This document shows, piece by piece, positions 36,601-49,600 of a stretch of 64,000 nucleotides of DNA. The notes under the pieces are model-generated. The model was not told where the DNA came from. It saw only the letters and a program-made list of their open reading frames with translations, and searched no databases. Made by a program: the position numbers and the translations under genes. This DNA comes from Rapana venosa (taxonomy: Eukaryota > Mollusca > Gastropoda > Neogastropoda > Muricidae), in the NCBI GenBank assembly GCA_028751875.1, contig CM054134.1, positions 76,422,567-76,486,566 on the forward strand, read 5' to 3'. Numbering within the stretch: position 1 is the stretch's first letter; each line of letters begins with the position of its first letter.

Positions 36601-39600
36601 AAGCCCTGTTTATGACAGAAGTTTCAAGTAGGGTTTTAAGTTAAGGACAACATTTTAGACAGAATTTTAAAAAAAATTAAGTTTATCTGGGATGATGAAG
36701 CCTCTGAAAATGAACTGCTTCAAGAGATGGTCCAAAGGTCTCAAGCAGAACTGTAGTCACTGATCGCATTCCACTATTTTCTAGCATGGCACCGACTACC
36801 TAACAAAAAAGAAATGAAACAAAAAGATAATAATACCGAAAAAAAATGAAGCTAATTCCTTTGTTCTTTTTCAAAAAAAAGGAAAAAGATTAAAACGTAC
36901 AGCTGGTATGAGAAGAAGCTTCCATCATATTGTGCACAGCACAAATATCTATCAACAGGTTAACATGTGAAGGGCATATTATGTTAAAAAACAAAATGAG
37001 ACTTTGCCTCACTTTGATCCTAAATGACAAATGGATACAGGACACACAACAGAACCAAAATGTACACAACACTGGTTTATGAATGATTTTGACCACACAT
37101 GCACAAAGACTTAAATTCCAAACCAGAACACATTTAGACCCCGAGGCAGACAGATATAGAAAGACACACAGCACAAAATAAGCAGTTGCCAAAAAATACA
37201 TGCACAACAACAAAGGAATGATTTACTTTTCTCCTCTCCTCTCCATTCCTTCAAACCTGTTGTTTCCTGAACTTTCAAATGCTACTCTAGTCTCTCATCC
37301 AGTTACATTTTTTTTAACACAGAGAGAAAACAGACGGAAAACAACTGCTGAATGATACAAAAATATACACAGAATACAATGATTACACAGAATATGAGAT
37401 TCTGAACCCTGAACACTGCTTTTGTTTCCAACAAGTAACAGCCCAACATTGAGTACAGTCATTACTCAGCAATACATGAACCATGACCAATAGAAATGGG
37501 AACAAAAGAGACAAAACTAAAACTGAACCACCAGACAAAAAAAAACCAAAACAACAAACAAATAAAGAAAAAAAGAGATACAATGATGTAACAGAAAACT
37601 ACCTTGACAGGATTAGAGTATTATGCTTCTTATAATCTGAACCAAAATCCCAACAAACTTACTAGTGTTCAAAAAGTGAAAGGACCATTACAAAACAAAA
37701 ACGAAAATGACTACGAAGCACACAGACTAAGAAAAAAGATATGAATACTGTCTTGGTATCCAACATGGTTATAAGTTTAACACAAGACAGAGAACAGAGT
37801 TTTTGCAGGTCAATATGAAGTAAGTGCCTTCAAATTCATGTGATTTTACCCTCTATTCACCCTCATTTTATATTATATTTAGACAGAGGTTTACTTACTG
37901 AAGGGGGGGGGGGGGTTAAAAAGGCCAAATAACACCTGAATACAAGCTTTCCCTTCAGATAAAACATACATTTTTTGGGTGTGGCTTTCCCTTCATTAAC
38001 ATTCCTGATGCATGTGATCACATTGATCTGAAACACACCTATGTGTTTGCAATGGTTGCAATCAAGTAACAGTTCAGGTCTGCAACAACTGCTCACTTCA
38101 ACATGACGGGACAGTTCTTCTGCCAACTCTAACCAAAGTGTGCCATTTCATTACATTTGCTTTTCGAAGCTATTCTCCACTTTCATTCATGGATGAAACA
38201 ACATGTTTTACTTGATAATATCAAGATTCAGACTGTCAATATTCAAATCAAACAAATGAAACTAATCAGAGGCTTAGCCTGTTCAAGAAAAGACAGTTCT
38301 CTTTCTAGGTTTAGTTGTCATTCCTGTTCCCATCGCTTCATTTAATCTATTTAATTGCTATGTCTGACTTCAGCCTTGAAAATCCATGCATCTGGGCTCT
38401 CCTTTTTTGTTTTGTTAGGCTTTAAAAAAAAAATTGGTGGTTTTTGCTTTGGGGGTGGGGGGAGGGGGTGGGGGGCGGGAGGGGATTTTTATTACATTTT
38501 TTTTCATTTCTGTATTGTTCCAATTTCCATTCCTTTTCAAAATACAGCTTTTTATTTAAACTTACTAAGTCATTCAGGACAGGTTCAATCATACTTCGGC
38601 TACTTTGAGGAATCTGAGAGATTAACAGCAGATCTGATGAAAATGTGTCCTTTCTGATCTCAAATGACAGAGCCAAGCTACTTCACCCTAAAACAACTCA
38701 AGATTCAGCTTGAAGCAAACTGTTCCTAATATTGTTTTAAAAAGACAACCAGCTCAAAGGAATTCCAGAAAGACCTCCACACGGCAGTTAAGCTGACACA
38801 AGTTAGAGAGTGAAGAGCACACAGAGACAATTTTACGGAGAGAAATAACATTGTTGTGTGTAAATCACTGACTCGTGTGCATTCTGCAAGTGATGGAGAG
38901 CCCTGACTAAAAGCTCTATAAGCTTAATTAAAACACCAGTACAAAGCACATTGTATATACAGCATCTGAACACAGACCGCATATATATAAAAACAGGAAT
39001 GATGTTTTGCCGTCTTGTTCTTCCCTGCACATACCCTCCAACACACAACACATGCTAATTCACCAAATGTATACATACAAACATTTATACATTCCCACTC
39101 TTTTCTCAAGGACAGACAGATATAAGTGCAGAAACAGATATATATGCACTCACTTTAGAATAAACACACACTCACGTACTCTTTGATTTCTCTTAACCCT
39201 CACCCCCTACCCTAACACGCACACTCAGAACCCCAAACAATGCTGCTGCTTGTGTGAATTGAAATGGAAGAGCTATGTTTAATGAGTGCATGCACACATG
39301 TGTAGGCGCATGTGTGTGTGTGTGTTGGGAGGGGGTGGGGGCAGGATCTGTCTGCAATGTAATACTGTATGCACAGTAAGTATATATGCCTCTGTGTGTG
39401 TGTGAGTGAGTGAGTGTGTGTTTAAGTATGTGCGTGCATGTGTGAGTAAGTGAGTGTGTGCATATTCCCTCATTTTTGGTCTACGTGTCTGTCTATGACT
39501 GTCTATGAGTATCTGAGTCTCTGTGTGTACACCGAGATGTATGTATGTATGCCTATCTGAGTGAGACAAAAATATATGTCATATTCAGCGAATGGTGGGA

Positions 39601-42600
39601 TGCTGGATTTCTGACAGACACACACCACTAAAAAACAACAACCCTACATCAAAACAACTCTGCGCTATTCCATATCTGGAGCCCTTCACACTCCAAAGAA
39701 GACACCACTCCAGACAGATTCATCCTCCCACAACCATCAACCATGACATGGGCCTCCTTGCCCTGCCCTATTATGAAAACAACTCCGCCCCAACTGTGCG
39801 GTGTCGCCCAGGCTCCAAGTCTGGGCTCTATGTTTCTCAACAATATCTGTCACAGCACGATAAGAAAGCACATACAACAACAACATAACACACACAAGCA
39901 AGAATCCTGGAATATTGTTGGCGCTTTTTTTTTGGAGGGGAAGGGGGGGGGGAAAGAATCTCAAGATTTGTACAAACAACTTCTGGGGAACTGTAAAAAT
40001 TCCATTCATTCAACATTCCAGATTTCTTCAAACACTTCTGAAGACTAAAACTTCCATTCATTCATTCATTCTATTCATTACCTGTCTTGCTAACTCGCAC
40101 TTCTGTGGGCCATCCAAGATATGTACAAACACATACTGGGCTTTAACAAATTTCAAACATACTTTTCTAGGCTTGCGCACTGACTCACATTTGTAACAGT
40201 AAAAACAAATTTAAAAAGTACTGTGAATAAAAAAAAATATCTAAAACAGAAATCCCAAACAAAGCCGACTGACAGAGATAAGTGAATCAACTCTTTTGGG
40301 ACGACAGCAAGTAGCAAGCCATGGAGACAAATTGAAGCAGCAGCTGAATCCTCCATAAATGATCGATGATACACAAAAACCAACACCAGAGTCGACTGAC
40401 ACAGTCAAAGCCCAAACTATTACATTTAGGTGACTCAACCTATCTGGGAAGCTTTACAATGGACAGCACACTGTACAACTTTTCCTTTTACATAAACCAC
40501 AAAGGAAAAAACCAAAGAGAGTTGTTTCCTACAGTCTTAAAATATGCCCACTGACTGTAGCAGTGATCCTGATTGTTTGCATCTTTACAGCACGTTACAG
40601 AAAAACAGAAAGAAAAGAAAAATCACTTGCTGGTAGGAATATTTCAACACTGTGGACAAAGTTGGTGACAACCCATTTCAAGTAACATGCCCAACCTAGG
40701 TATTCAAAGGACAATGTTGGGACGAATGGGGATTGTATACCTGCACAGTATCAAAAAAGGCGAAGTTATACTGGACTGTGAGATTGAAAGCTTTATCTGG
40801 TTCTCAGCTAGTGAGATAAAATCTATGGCCACGAGTTGATAGCACAAGGGCAAGGGATTTCTATCACCTGGCTGAATGAAGTCCATGCATCCATCAAGTC
40901 ATGTCCCACTTCCCACCCCCTATGACGAGATGTGATAAGATGTGACGTGAAGTGCGCCTCACATTTCCTCCTCCTCCTCAGTCCTGGCCAGAAGGGACTT
41001 GTTTCACAAGGTGTGCTGGAGTCTCGGCTGGGTCTCCCTCATATACATCTTGCCCAAAGCACCAGTCAGGGGCTTTCCATCTAGCCCATAAAAAGCCTCT
41101 GTTGAGCTCTGAGATAAAAATATTGCACAAAACCTGCTGTGCTCTGCACGAAAATCCAGACCACAAAGCACAAAATGGACTACAACTCACACAGGTATGA
41201 TAAAGCATGCACAAACTTTGACTCAGAGAGAGAGAGAGAGAGAGGCATGGTCTACAAATATATATTTGTATTTGAGCTAGCCTGGTTCCACCAGCCCCAG
41301 CTAAGCTTTGAGCTCATCCATGTCACCAGAGGCTCACTGTGTTCTGGGCTTTCTCCACAGGCACTGGGTCTGCTTTTTACATTTTGCCACCACATGTACA
41401 GATCAGTTCATGCTGTCTCTTGCAGACCAATCAAAAGAAAGCATTCAGCTGGTATTAGTCGCCAGAGACAGGTACTTCAGATCTAAGCACAACATACATG
41501 TACGTCATTAGGTTTAGAATTAACACATTCAAGTCAACAACCCCATTCTGAAGCATGAAAAAACATCAAAACTTTTTCATGGGCAAACCAACCTACACTG
41601 GGAGCCACAAGCACACAGACCTAGCAGCCAAGACACCTGCATTCTGACCTGATAGTAAGGATATAAAGGTGTGAATGAGCTTTAGACAGAGAGGCAAGAA
41701 GAGTCAAGCCAACAGAGACAGCCTTCTAGTCCATGGAGCAGTATACAGCCATAACACTAGAACCCGGGTCACTCAAAAAAAGGCCAACGTGCACATCCGT
41801 CCCCCGTCCACAGAGACAAAACAGGCTGATATATATATATACATGGCTAGGTTTTGCACGCTGGCTCAGGAGGTGAAAAGCAATCAGATAATATCATACT
41901 CTACACGCTCAGTATTGTAGATGGCAGCACGGTAACTGTACCTATCTGACAGGCTGCGTTGCACAGGCTTGCTGGGAGAGGTCTTGGTGCTGACAGCGGC
42001 AGGCCCCACAAACGCTCCGTGGCCCGCAGCAACCGGGGAACCCTGAAGCGAGGTGTTTTCATCGTCCTCACCAATGGCCGTTTCTACCAGCGAGGGTTCC
42101 AGCTCCATGGGCGACATCACTTTGGCTTGTAGCAGGTATATATAGGTTTTGAACCGTTTTAGCTGCACAGTCACATCATGAGGATGGTGAGATTTTATTA
42201 GGTTGTTTTGTATTTAGAGCTACTAACCCATACACATGAGAGGAAGTTTCTACGCCATTATGATGAACTTTCTATAGTCAGGCAGAATAATACATGTACG
42301 CATATTATTGCACATTAAAAGAGTTTTCTTTCTTAAATTCTTCACATTATTTTAGGCATCAGTGGATTCTCTTCCCTCACAGCTGGCAGCTCGTGGTTTT
42401 TTTAAAGCTGGCGATATAATTCATGGGAAGAAAACTTCATCATAAAGGAAATGTCATGGTAAAAAGAAAGTGTATTAAAAAAATCACATACTTGATTATC
42501 ACTGCCATGTTTTCATTAGACAACACACTACATGACATTAGAGATAACTGAATGGAAACAATCGCCAACATATTTGTATACTTTTTTAGACCATGGCTTG

Positions 42601-45600
42601 AACCTATGACTAACATTGAAATAGTGCCGACTGTACGCTAAGCAGGGTACAAGCTGACACTACATATTCATTTTTGTACTAAACAGGTTTTTTTCTCTTT
42701 TTTTTTTTTTACATGTATTTTTCAATTAACTGTCACCAGAGCTTCTTCTGGTTTCTTTTTCTTTCATTTCAAACCCTGATGAAACTAACTTGGCACTCTT
42801 GTGTTATGATGGTGACTGAGCAGAAGCCATAACTATTTCATACTGGCTGCAAACTGTCAACTGAACACCCTATGACTTATGTAAGCGATGATGGATTACT
42901 TTCTTTAGGTTGCTGCTTTTTTTGCTTTTTTTTTGGGGGGGGGGGGGGGGGGTGTCTTTGGCTGCCTGCACAACATACTTTGAGGTAAGCAGAACAATAG
43001 GAAGAAGTATGATCACATACTAAAACTTGGCTTTACAGCAGATAGGCAGGCTGGCAGCCATGTTAAAAATGCTTATTTATGTATAGCATAAAAGAGATTG
43101 GTCTTCTTTTCACTAACTGCAAATGAAAATGGAAACCCCAAAAAAGAGACACAAAATCAAAACATATTTCACCTAGGCACAAATATCAGGCACAAAGAGT
43201 CCGTCTATCTGCAAATTTGTACGTCATATAAAAACAATCAGCATCAGAAAAAAAAATTCAAGCAAACAAGGACTGGAGTCAACAATGATCTTGTCAGCTA
43301 TTGGTAAAGCATTACACCTGCTTTAATAATAATAATATTGAGGAAAAATTAGTAACGAAAGCAAGTGCAGGTAACCCTTACAACAATAATAATAATGAAA
43401 AAAAGATCTGCTCCAAAAGTCTCCATTATTGCATCACAAATACTCTATCATTATTAGTTCTTGTTTATTGCATAAACTTTCTGGCATTTCTTTAGTTTGA
43501 ACAAAGATAAAGGTGGTGAATTATGAAACGTCATTGCAATAACTCCCACTTCCCATTTGCCAAAAAAACTATCTTACAGCAATGACTCCCATTTCCTCTT
43601 TGCCAAAAAATATCTTACAGCAATGACTCCTATTTCCTCTTTGCCCAAAAAATCCATCTTACAGCAATGACTTTTGTTTCCTTTTTGCCAAAAAAAACTG
43701 ACAACAATGACTCCTATTTCCTCTTTGCCAAAAAATATCTTACAGCAATGACTCTCATTTCCTCTTTGCCAAAAAAAATTCCATCTTACAGCAATGACTT
43801 CAGTTTCTTCTTTGCCAAAAAATATCTTACAGCAATGACTACAGCAATGATTCCCATTTCCTCTTTGCCCAAAAATATCTTACAGCAATGACTTCCGTTT
43901 CCTCTTTGCTGAAAAAAAAATCTTACAGCAATGACTCCCATTTCTCTTTACTGAAAAAAAAATCTTACAGCAATGACTTCCATTTCCTCTTTACTGAAAA
44001 AAATATCTTACAGCAATGACTCCCATTTCCTCTTTGCCAAAAATCTATCTTACAGCAATGACTTCCATTTCCTCTTTGCCAAAAATCTATCTTACAGCAA
44101 TGACTTCCGTTTCCTCTTTGCCAAAAATCTATCTATCTTACAGCAATAACTTCCACTTCCTACTTTGGGCAAAAAACTAACTTCAGCAATACTGTTGTAC
44201 TTTCATCTTTCTACTGATCTCGCTCACATGCAGTAAGTACAGAGATCATTATACAGGTTGCCAAGCCTCACCTCAAATTCGAGGTAGGTTTCTTTTTCAA
44301 TGTAGTTGGATATGGTGGTAGATTTGGACCCTTTTTCAGGAGCAGCTGCCCTGTGTAGCTGCAGCTCCTGCTCTAGTTCACAGATGTGATGCTCATGACC
44401 CCGTAACTGCTCATGCTGCAACAGGAAAAAAAACCCAAACATTGGCCATAAATATAACGCTCTAACATGGATTTATAGAAATTCTAACCCCACAAGCATC
44501 GTATCAGCTGCCAAGAATCTCTCCAGTTATCTTCCAGGTAAGGTTTGCAAGGTCTTTCCGCCAATATATAGTCCCGGTTCATTTCCTTGTCCATAACTAA
44601 AAATGTCCCAATGACATCTTGTCACAAATTATTTGCTTTCTATGGTTCAAAATGAAACATTCATTTTTTCACAACAAAAAACAATATGGTAACTCAGTCT
44701 GCACTTTAAGTATGCACATATATACATATACTGAGTTAAATAAATAAAAGCTTGTTGATTATTCAAATCCACCCTTCCAAATATTAACAGGCAAAAGCAA
44801 CATTCCATAGAAACACAGCCATTTGAATAGTGCCCTACAAAACACTTTTCTCCAAAGTCATCAATCAAGAGCAAATCATAGCAAAAATGATTTTTGAAAC
44901 TAGAGAACACCATAGCAAAGTTTTGGTAATCCAAACCCATCAGCAATTAAATCCTTTAAACCTTTTCTTCGGAAGATTCAAATGCACTTACACCCTTGCT
45001 TATTTTTCAAAAATGCGACATTTTTGGCACCACTAGTAGACTACTTTGGGAATTCAGAGACAGGCTCAAACTTAACAGACTGTGATCTGTAAGCAAGCAG
45101 GAAGTCATCAAGTGAAAGTAAGAACTCTTCATCTGTTTTATGGCAATGTCAAGAAAAAAATCTATAGGTATCTACCACGAACTGTCTGGCTTCATAGTTA
45201 CACATATGCTCCCTACTTTCCTGCCCTTTTCTATTTTCCCTTTCAAGATCAATCACTGAAAGATAAAAAACTATACTAACATACTGAAAATCAACAAAGG
45301 CTAAATGTTCAGTCAGAGCATACCTAAGCTGAGAAAAGGAACTGAAACATCAAGCTAAACATCATCAACTATCAGCACAAACGGTACCATTGTGTGTAAA
45401 AATACACACACACACACAAAAGCCAACAAAAAGGACTCACAATGCTGAGTTTGGTGCAGGCGGAGGGCATGAGGGGACGTTGAAAGCGTGCCTGAGAACC
45501 CACTGCAGATGGCAAAGGTGGGGAGGAGAGAGTAGCTGCCACCAGGTTGATGGTATCAATCCATTCTTGAAGTTCAGTTGTTCCCCTGTTCACAGGTTTA

Positions 45601-46467
45601 ATGTTAGACCAAGCACTTGGGTGTGTGTTGTGTAAGAATGACCATCAATTATTCATAATGTTTACTGCCATGCTGACCGTAATGGCCATACCTGGGTTTG
45701 GGTTGTTGCCTCAAGAAAAATGAAACAACATTACTTCTGAGAAAAATATCTACACACTAAAACAGGAAGAAAACCAGCCATTTGTTCGTTCACAGTCTCA
45801 ACAACAGTTCAGAAAATTATGTCTTTTTACATCTGATGCATCTGGAAAGGATTCACATAACACTACTTTTTTTTTATTGTGTGTGCCATTTTGACAAGTC
45901 AACAACTTACGACAAATTTCATTCGGTATACCTAAAAGAGTTGATATTACATGAATATTTTCATTGTGTGTTATTTTGATATTCTTATTTTGCTTTTTTT
46001 TTTTAAAATTATAGAATACTATATGATTTTCAGCTGACATAAAAGCTCTGGAGATAAAGCTGAAAGTTTGTAAAAATGACCACAAGACTTTCACAAGTTG
46101 TCTTTACATGATTTCTTTTACATGATGCACCAGGCATGGTACTGGAGGAAGGGCATTTTTCCCTGAAATGATTTGGGGGTCCAGGGGGCATTGCCCCCTG
46201 GCGGGATCAAGGGGCAGAGCCCCTTGTGGGGGTCAGGGGGTGTTGCCCCCTGAAGCTGAAGGGTTTTCAGCTATTCTAGCCTGTAAAAAAGCCTCTCCTT
46301 GAACTTATTTCAGTTCTTCATACTAAGCAATTTCTGCCCTAAAATAAACTATCCTAGAATGACTTAATAAGTCACTCCTCAACCCAAAGGAGGTTTTATA
46401 CACAAGTAATCACATAGCAAAAATGAGGACATATTTAGACAAATTAATGTGCACTAACACCCATAGA

Positions 46468-46535
<68 letters not shown>

Positions 46536-46555
46536 GAAGGGAGAGAGGAGGAGAG

Positions 46556-46624
<69 letters not shown>

Positions 46625-49600
46625 TGGGGTTGTGGTGGTGGGGAAGCACATGGAATAATACCCCAAAAAAGCATTGTGGGGGAGGGGGAGAGAGAGAGGA
46701 AGATAGAGAAAGAAAGAAAGAGATGGAGAGAGAGAAGAGGGGGGGGGGGGGGGGGTGCACTCCATGAAAAAGAAGGGGGAGGCTGCTCCACCTGCCGACT
46801 CTCTGACTGCAGGCAGGGCTGAAGTAATGGAACAGGCAGTGAAAGTCCCCCACCACTGTCCACTGTCCTTCCTTCTTCCTATTTCCCTTCACCCCAGTAG
46901 TTTATAGAGCTGCTAGGCTAGTCCTTCCCTTTTATGAAAGCCGATACCCATTGTTGATACAAGTGGTCCCCTTCACTTGTTTCCTAGGCTAGTGATGACT
47001 CACAATGTCAAGCAGAGAAGGGAAGTAATCCACATGGGAGAGTTACATCCCTTGACCAGTTATCATGGAGTTTCTTTTTTAATTTTTTTTCCTTTTTTGC
47101 CGGATTTCTGCGAATTCGCGGAGATGTACCATGCCTGTGCACATGTGCACTTAGTCACTGCCTCCCTTGGATATTGTTGTCTGGTAGGCCACTCGTTTTG
47201 GCTGTGCATTCGCATACAACTGATTTGGTGCAAAAGCTCAATGGCAACAAAATTGGAGATTTTGAGCAACTAGCATAGCCACTTGGCAAGACAGCTGAAA
47301 ATGGAACTGCTACGTCAAAATCACAGAGGCACACAACTCTGGATTTTTCACATGTGCATTGATGTTATTTTGTCAGCCATGTGAAATTCTAAAATCACAC
47401 TGGCACAGAGTGCAGCAGAAAGCATAACTAAGATTTTCCTCTCCTGCTTCATCTCATAGCTTTTCCCTGCCTTCAACAGCCAAGATTCTATCGCCCTGCC
47501 AGGGTGTGTGACTTTTGTGTGTGTGTTGTTTTTTTAAATTTTGTTTTATTCTTTTATATTGAGAATAATGGAATAAGCACTTATGTGCTTTTTTACACCA
47601 AGTCCCCATGTGTATACGGTTTGTTTTCTGTCATCATGTGTGTGTGTGTGTGTGTCTGTGCGTGCGCGCGTGCACACTTGGACTTGTTGAAACTAATAAT
47701 TGTTACTGGTTGCAGGACTGTGTAAGAATGAGTTGAGTGCAAGCACTTTGTCTCTGCAAGAAATAGCGCTATATAAATTCCATTTATTATTATAACTATG
47801 CCTTGTCTAGACTGATCAATGTAAAGAAAACCCTCCTTGTATTTCAGAACAAACTTCTGACAGGCACAGCTATATTTCATGCTTTTCTTTGATGACATGT
47901 TGGTGACCAGCATTGGAAACCAACAGACACGTTGACAGCATATTCATTTTATGTAATTTTTTCTTCTTTATTTTTTTTTTCTTCCAGAAACTAGAACAGT
48001 TTCTTGAAAACCAGAATTGCGGCTAAAAACTGGACAAGTTATGATAAAAAAAAGCAATGGTTGGCAGCTATGCCTTTACTACATCTGTTCAGACAAAGTG
48101 ACAGTGACCAGATATACTGACCCAGTCTGAAAGAGGTATTCAGACCAATCAGCAGTCTGCAGGCGGAAGACATGCTGTTTCTTGGTGTAGTCAGATGCCT
48201 TGGTGGCCAGAGCATGGTGGATGCGAATCACGTTGTGCGCACTCTCCACAAACTGTCCTTTCTTCACCTGATGCTCGTCCTTGTACTGATACAATATGAG
48301 GTCACGCAGGATTGTGTACACCATCCGCCAGCCACGCTTCCCAAAAGGAGCTGCAACAAAAGTAGCACTTTAAAGCACAGTTTCTTCGTTACCATTCCCT
48401 TTAAGCCCCCGGGTTTTTGTTTGTTTTGGTATTTTTTTTGCTGCCTCATCTTCTGTGACGTTCTTGTCCTGCTGTTCCCAGGCCGCTCATTTCAATCTCC
48501 CCACCACAGCCATACCCAGATTCGTTATGTCACATCCACTGGGTTGGAAAAGACCTGGTATTTTGATGGTTACTGAAAAGCTCTTCCCAAAATTCTGCAC
48601 TTAAACAATTTTTTTTTTTACACAGAAAACTTGGCTTTTTTAACAACTAGCACCACAGAGTAACTATTGCACAATGAAAAGAATGGAGCAGCTACCAAGA
48701 AAGAGAGTCACAACACAGTAAAGCATTATTCAAAATAAAAAACCTAGACTAAAAAGAGGGGGGGGGGGGCACATGGTATTGTCTGTAAGCAGCTTTCCTT
48801 CACCTATTGTACTTTCCATCTCGTGCACCTTCAAGTTTGTTTCACAAAGGAAACAGAAGAAGCAAAAACAAAAACTCAACCAACCCCCCCCCCCCCCCCC
48901 CCCCCCTTCCCTCCCACAAAAAACCCCAAACCCTTTAAGCATAAGACACAAAACTTCATGTTGAGATCTGAGGTGTAGTGGGTATGGAGGGTGTGGTTCC
49001 ACTGCTTTAAAAAAAAAAAGGGGGGGAATAGTCAGGAATTGGAGAAGGGGAAAGGGGGGGGGGGGGGTAGACTTGAGGGGACCTAAAAATCTGGGGAGGG
49101 CATCCCCAGGACCCTTAGTGGTTCTGGAAGAAACTCTGGAAATAACAATGTAAATACATCACCAAAATGAAGACAAACATGCTTGTGCGTACTTTTTCGC
49201 TTTCCTGGCTCCATACATGATTTGCGCATGACATAGCCTTTCTTGTACTCCACAGTCTTGGTTGGGTCTGGAACCTGTAAAAAAACAACAAAAAACCCCC
49301 AACCCAAAACACACAAATACTTATACTGCAAAACCACTAAACCATTTAAACTTTTCATGCCTTTTGCATGCAACCCATTTCCTCATTTTCAAACCAGATT
49401 ATTCAATTTCTTAACAGAAAGAAAAAAAACTTGAGCCTGCAATGGTTCATGTCTCACGGGACTAAACTTTTGAAATCATTTCTGCTTTTCTTTTATTCAT
49501 CAGCCCACCTACAAAACCTATTGAACTTCTCACTACAAAGTGACTGAATGGTAAATGTTAAATACCAATAAGTATTTAAACCTTACAAGTACATAATATC

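Larger units (their letters stand above)
12348..41883. other. 29.5-kb interval between the alternative EFA6 terminal exons
   Basis: Intron in the distal isoform; its upper part would be 3' UTR in the proximal isoform. The sequence is AT-rich with frequent in-frame stops. I find no gene with recognisable homology. It holds SINE copies (13345, 15636, 17716, 19748, 21955 and 34905), many microsatellites and homopolymers, and one weak exon candidate at 36683-36799 (see findings). No convincing polyadenylation signal was located for the proximal isoform. Confidence 0.6.
45586..48121. other. EFA6 intron within the PH domain coding region
   Basis: Holds a triple-hairpin GC-rich element (46181-46253), long GA and G tracts (46470-46757), an inverted SINE tail (47545-47640), a TG repeat and a LINE 3' tail (47729-47797). 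No gene recognised. Confidence 0.8.

Noticed and set aside
36640..36750. Plus-strand coding segment [16 protein letters not shown]
   Set aside because: Antisense to the equally open minus-strand candidate, with no acceptor or initiation context. It cannot be supported as a gene.
43533..44195. CRISPR-like array (regularly spaced similar repeats)
   Set aside because: Repeats are contiguous with no unique spacers, sit in a eukaryotic intron and vary in A-run length. This is a minisatellite.
46410..46892. Long Ser/Leu-rich or Arg/Glu-rich open frames
   Set aside because: They are simple translations of the GA/CT repeat, open in several frames on both strands. The same applies at 30468-30822.
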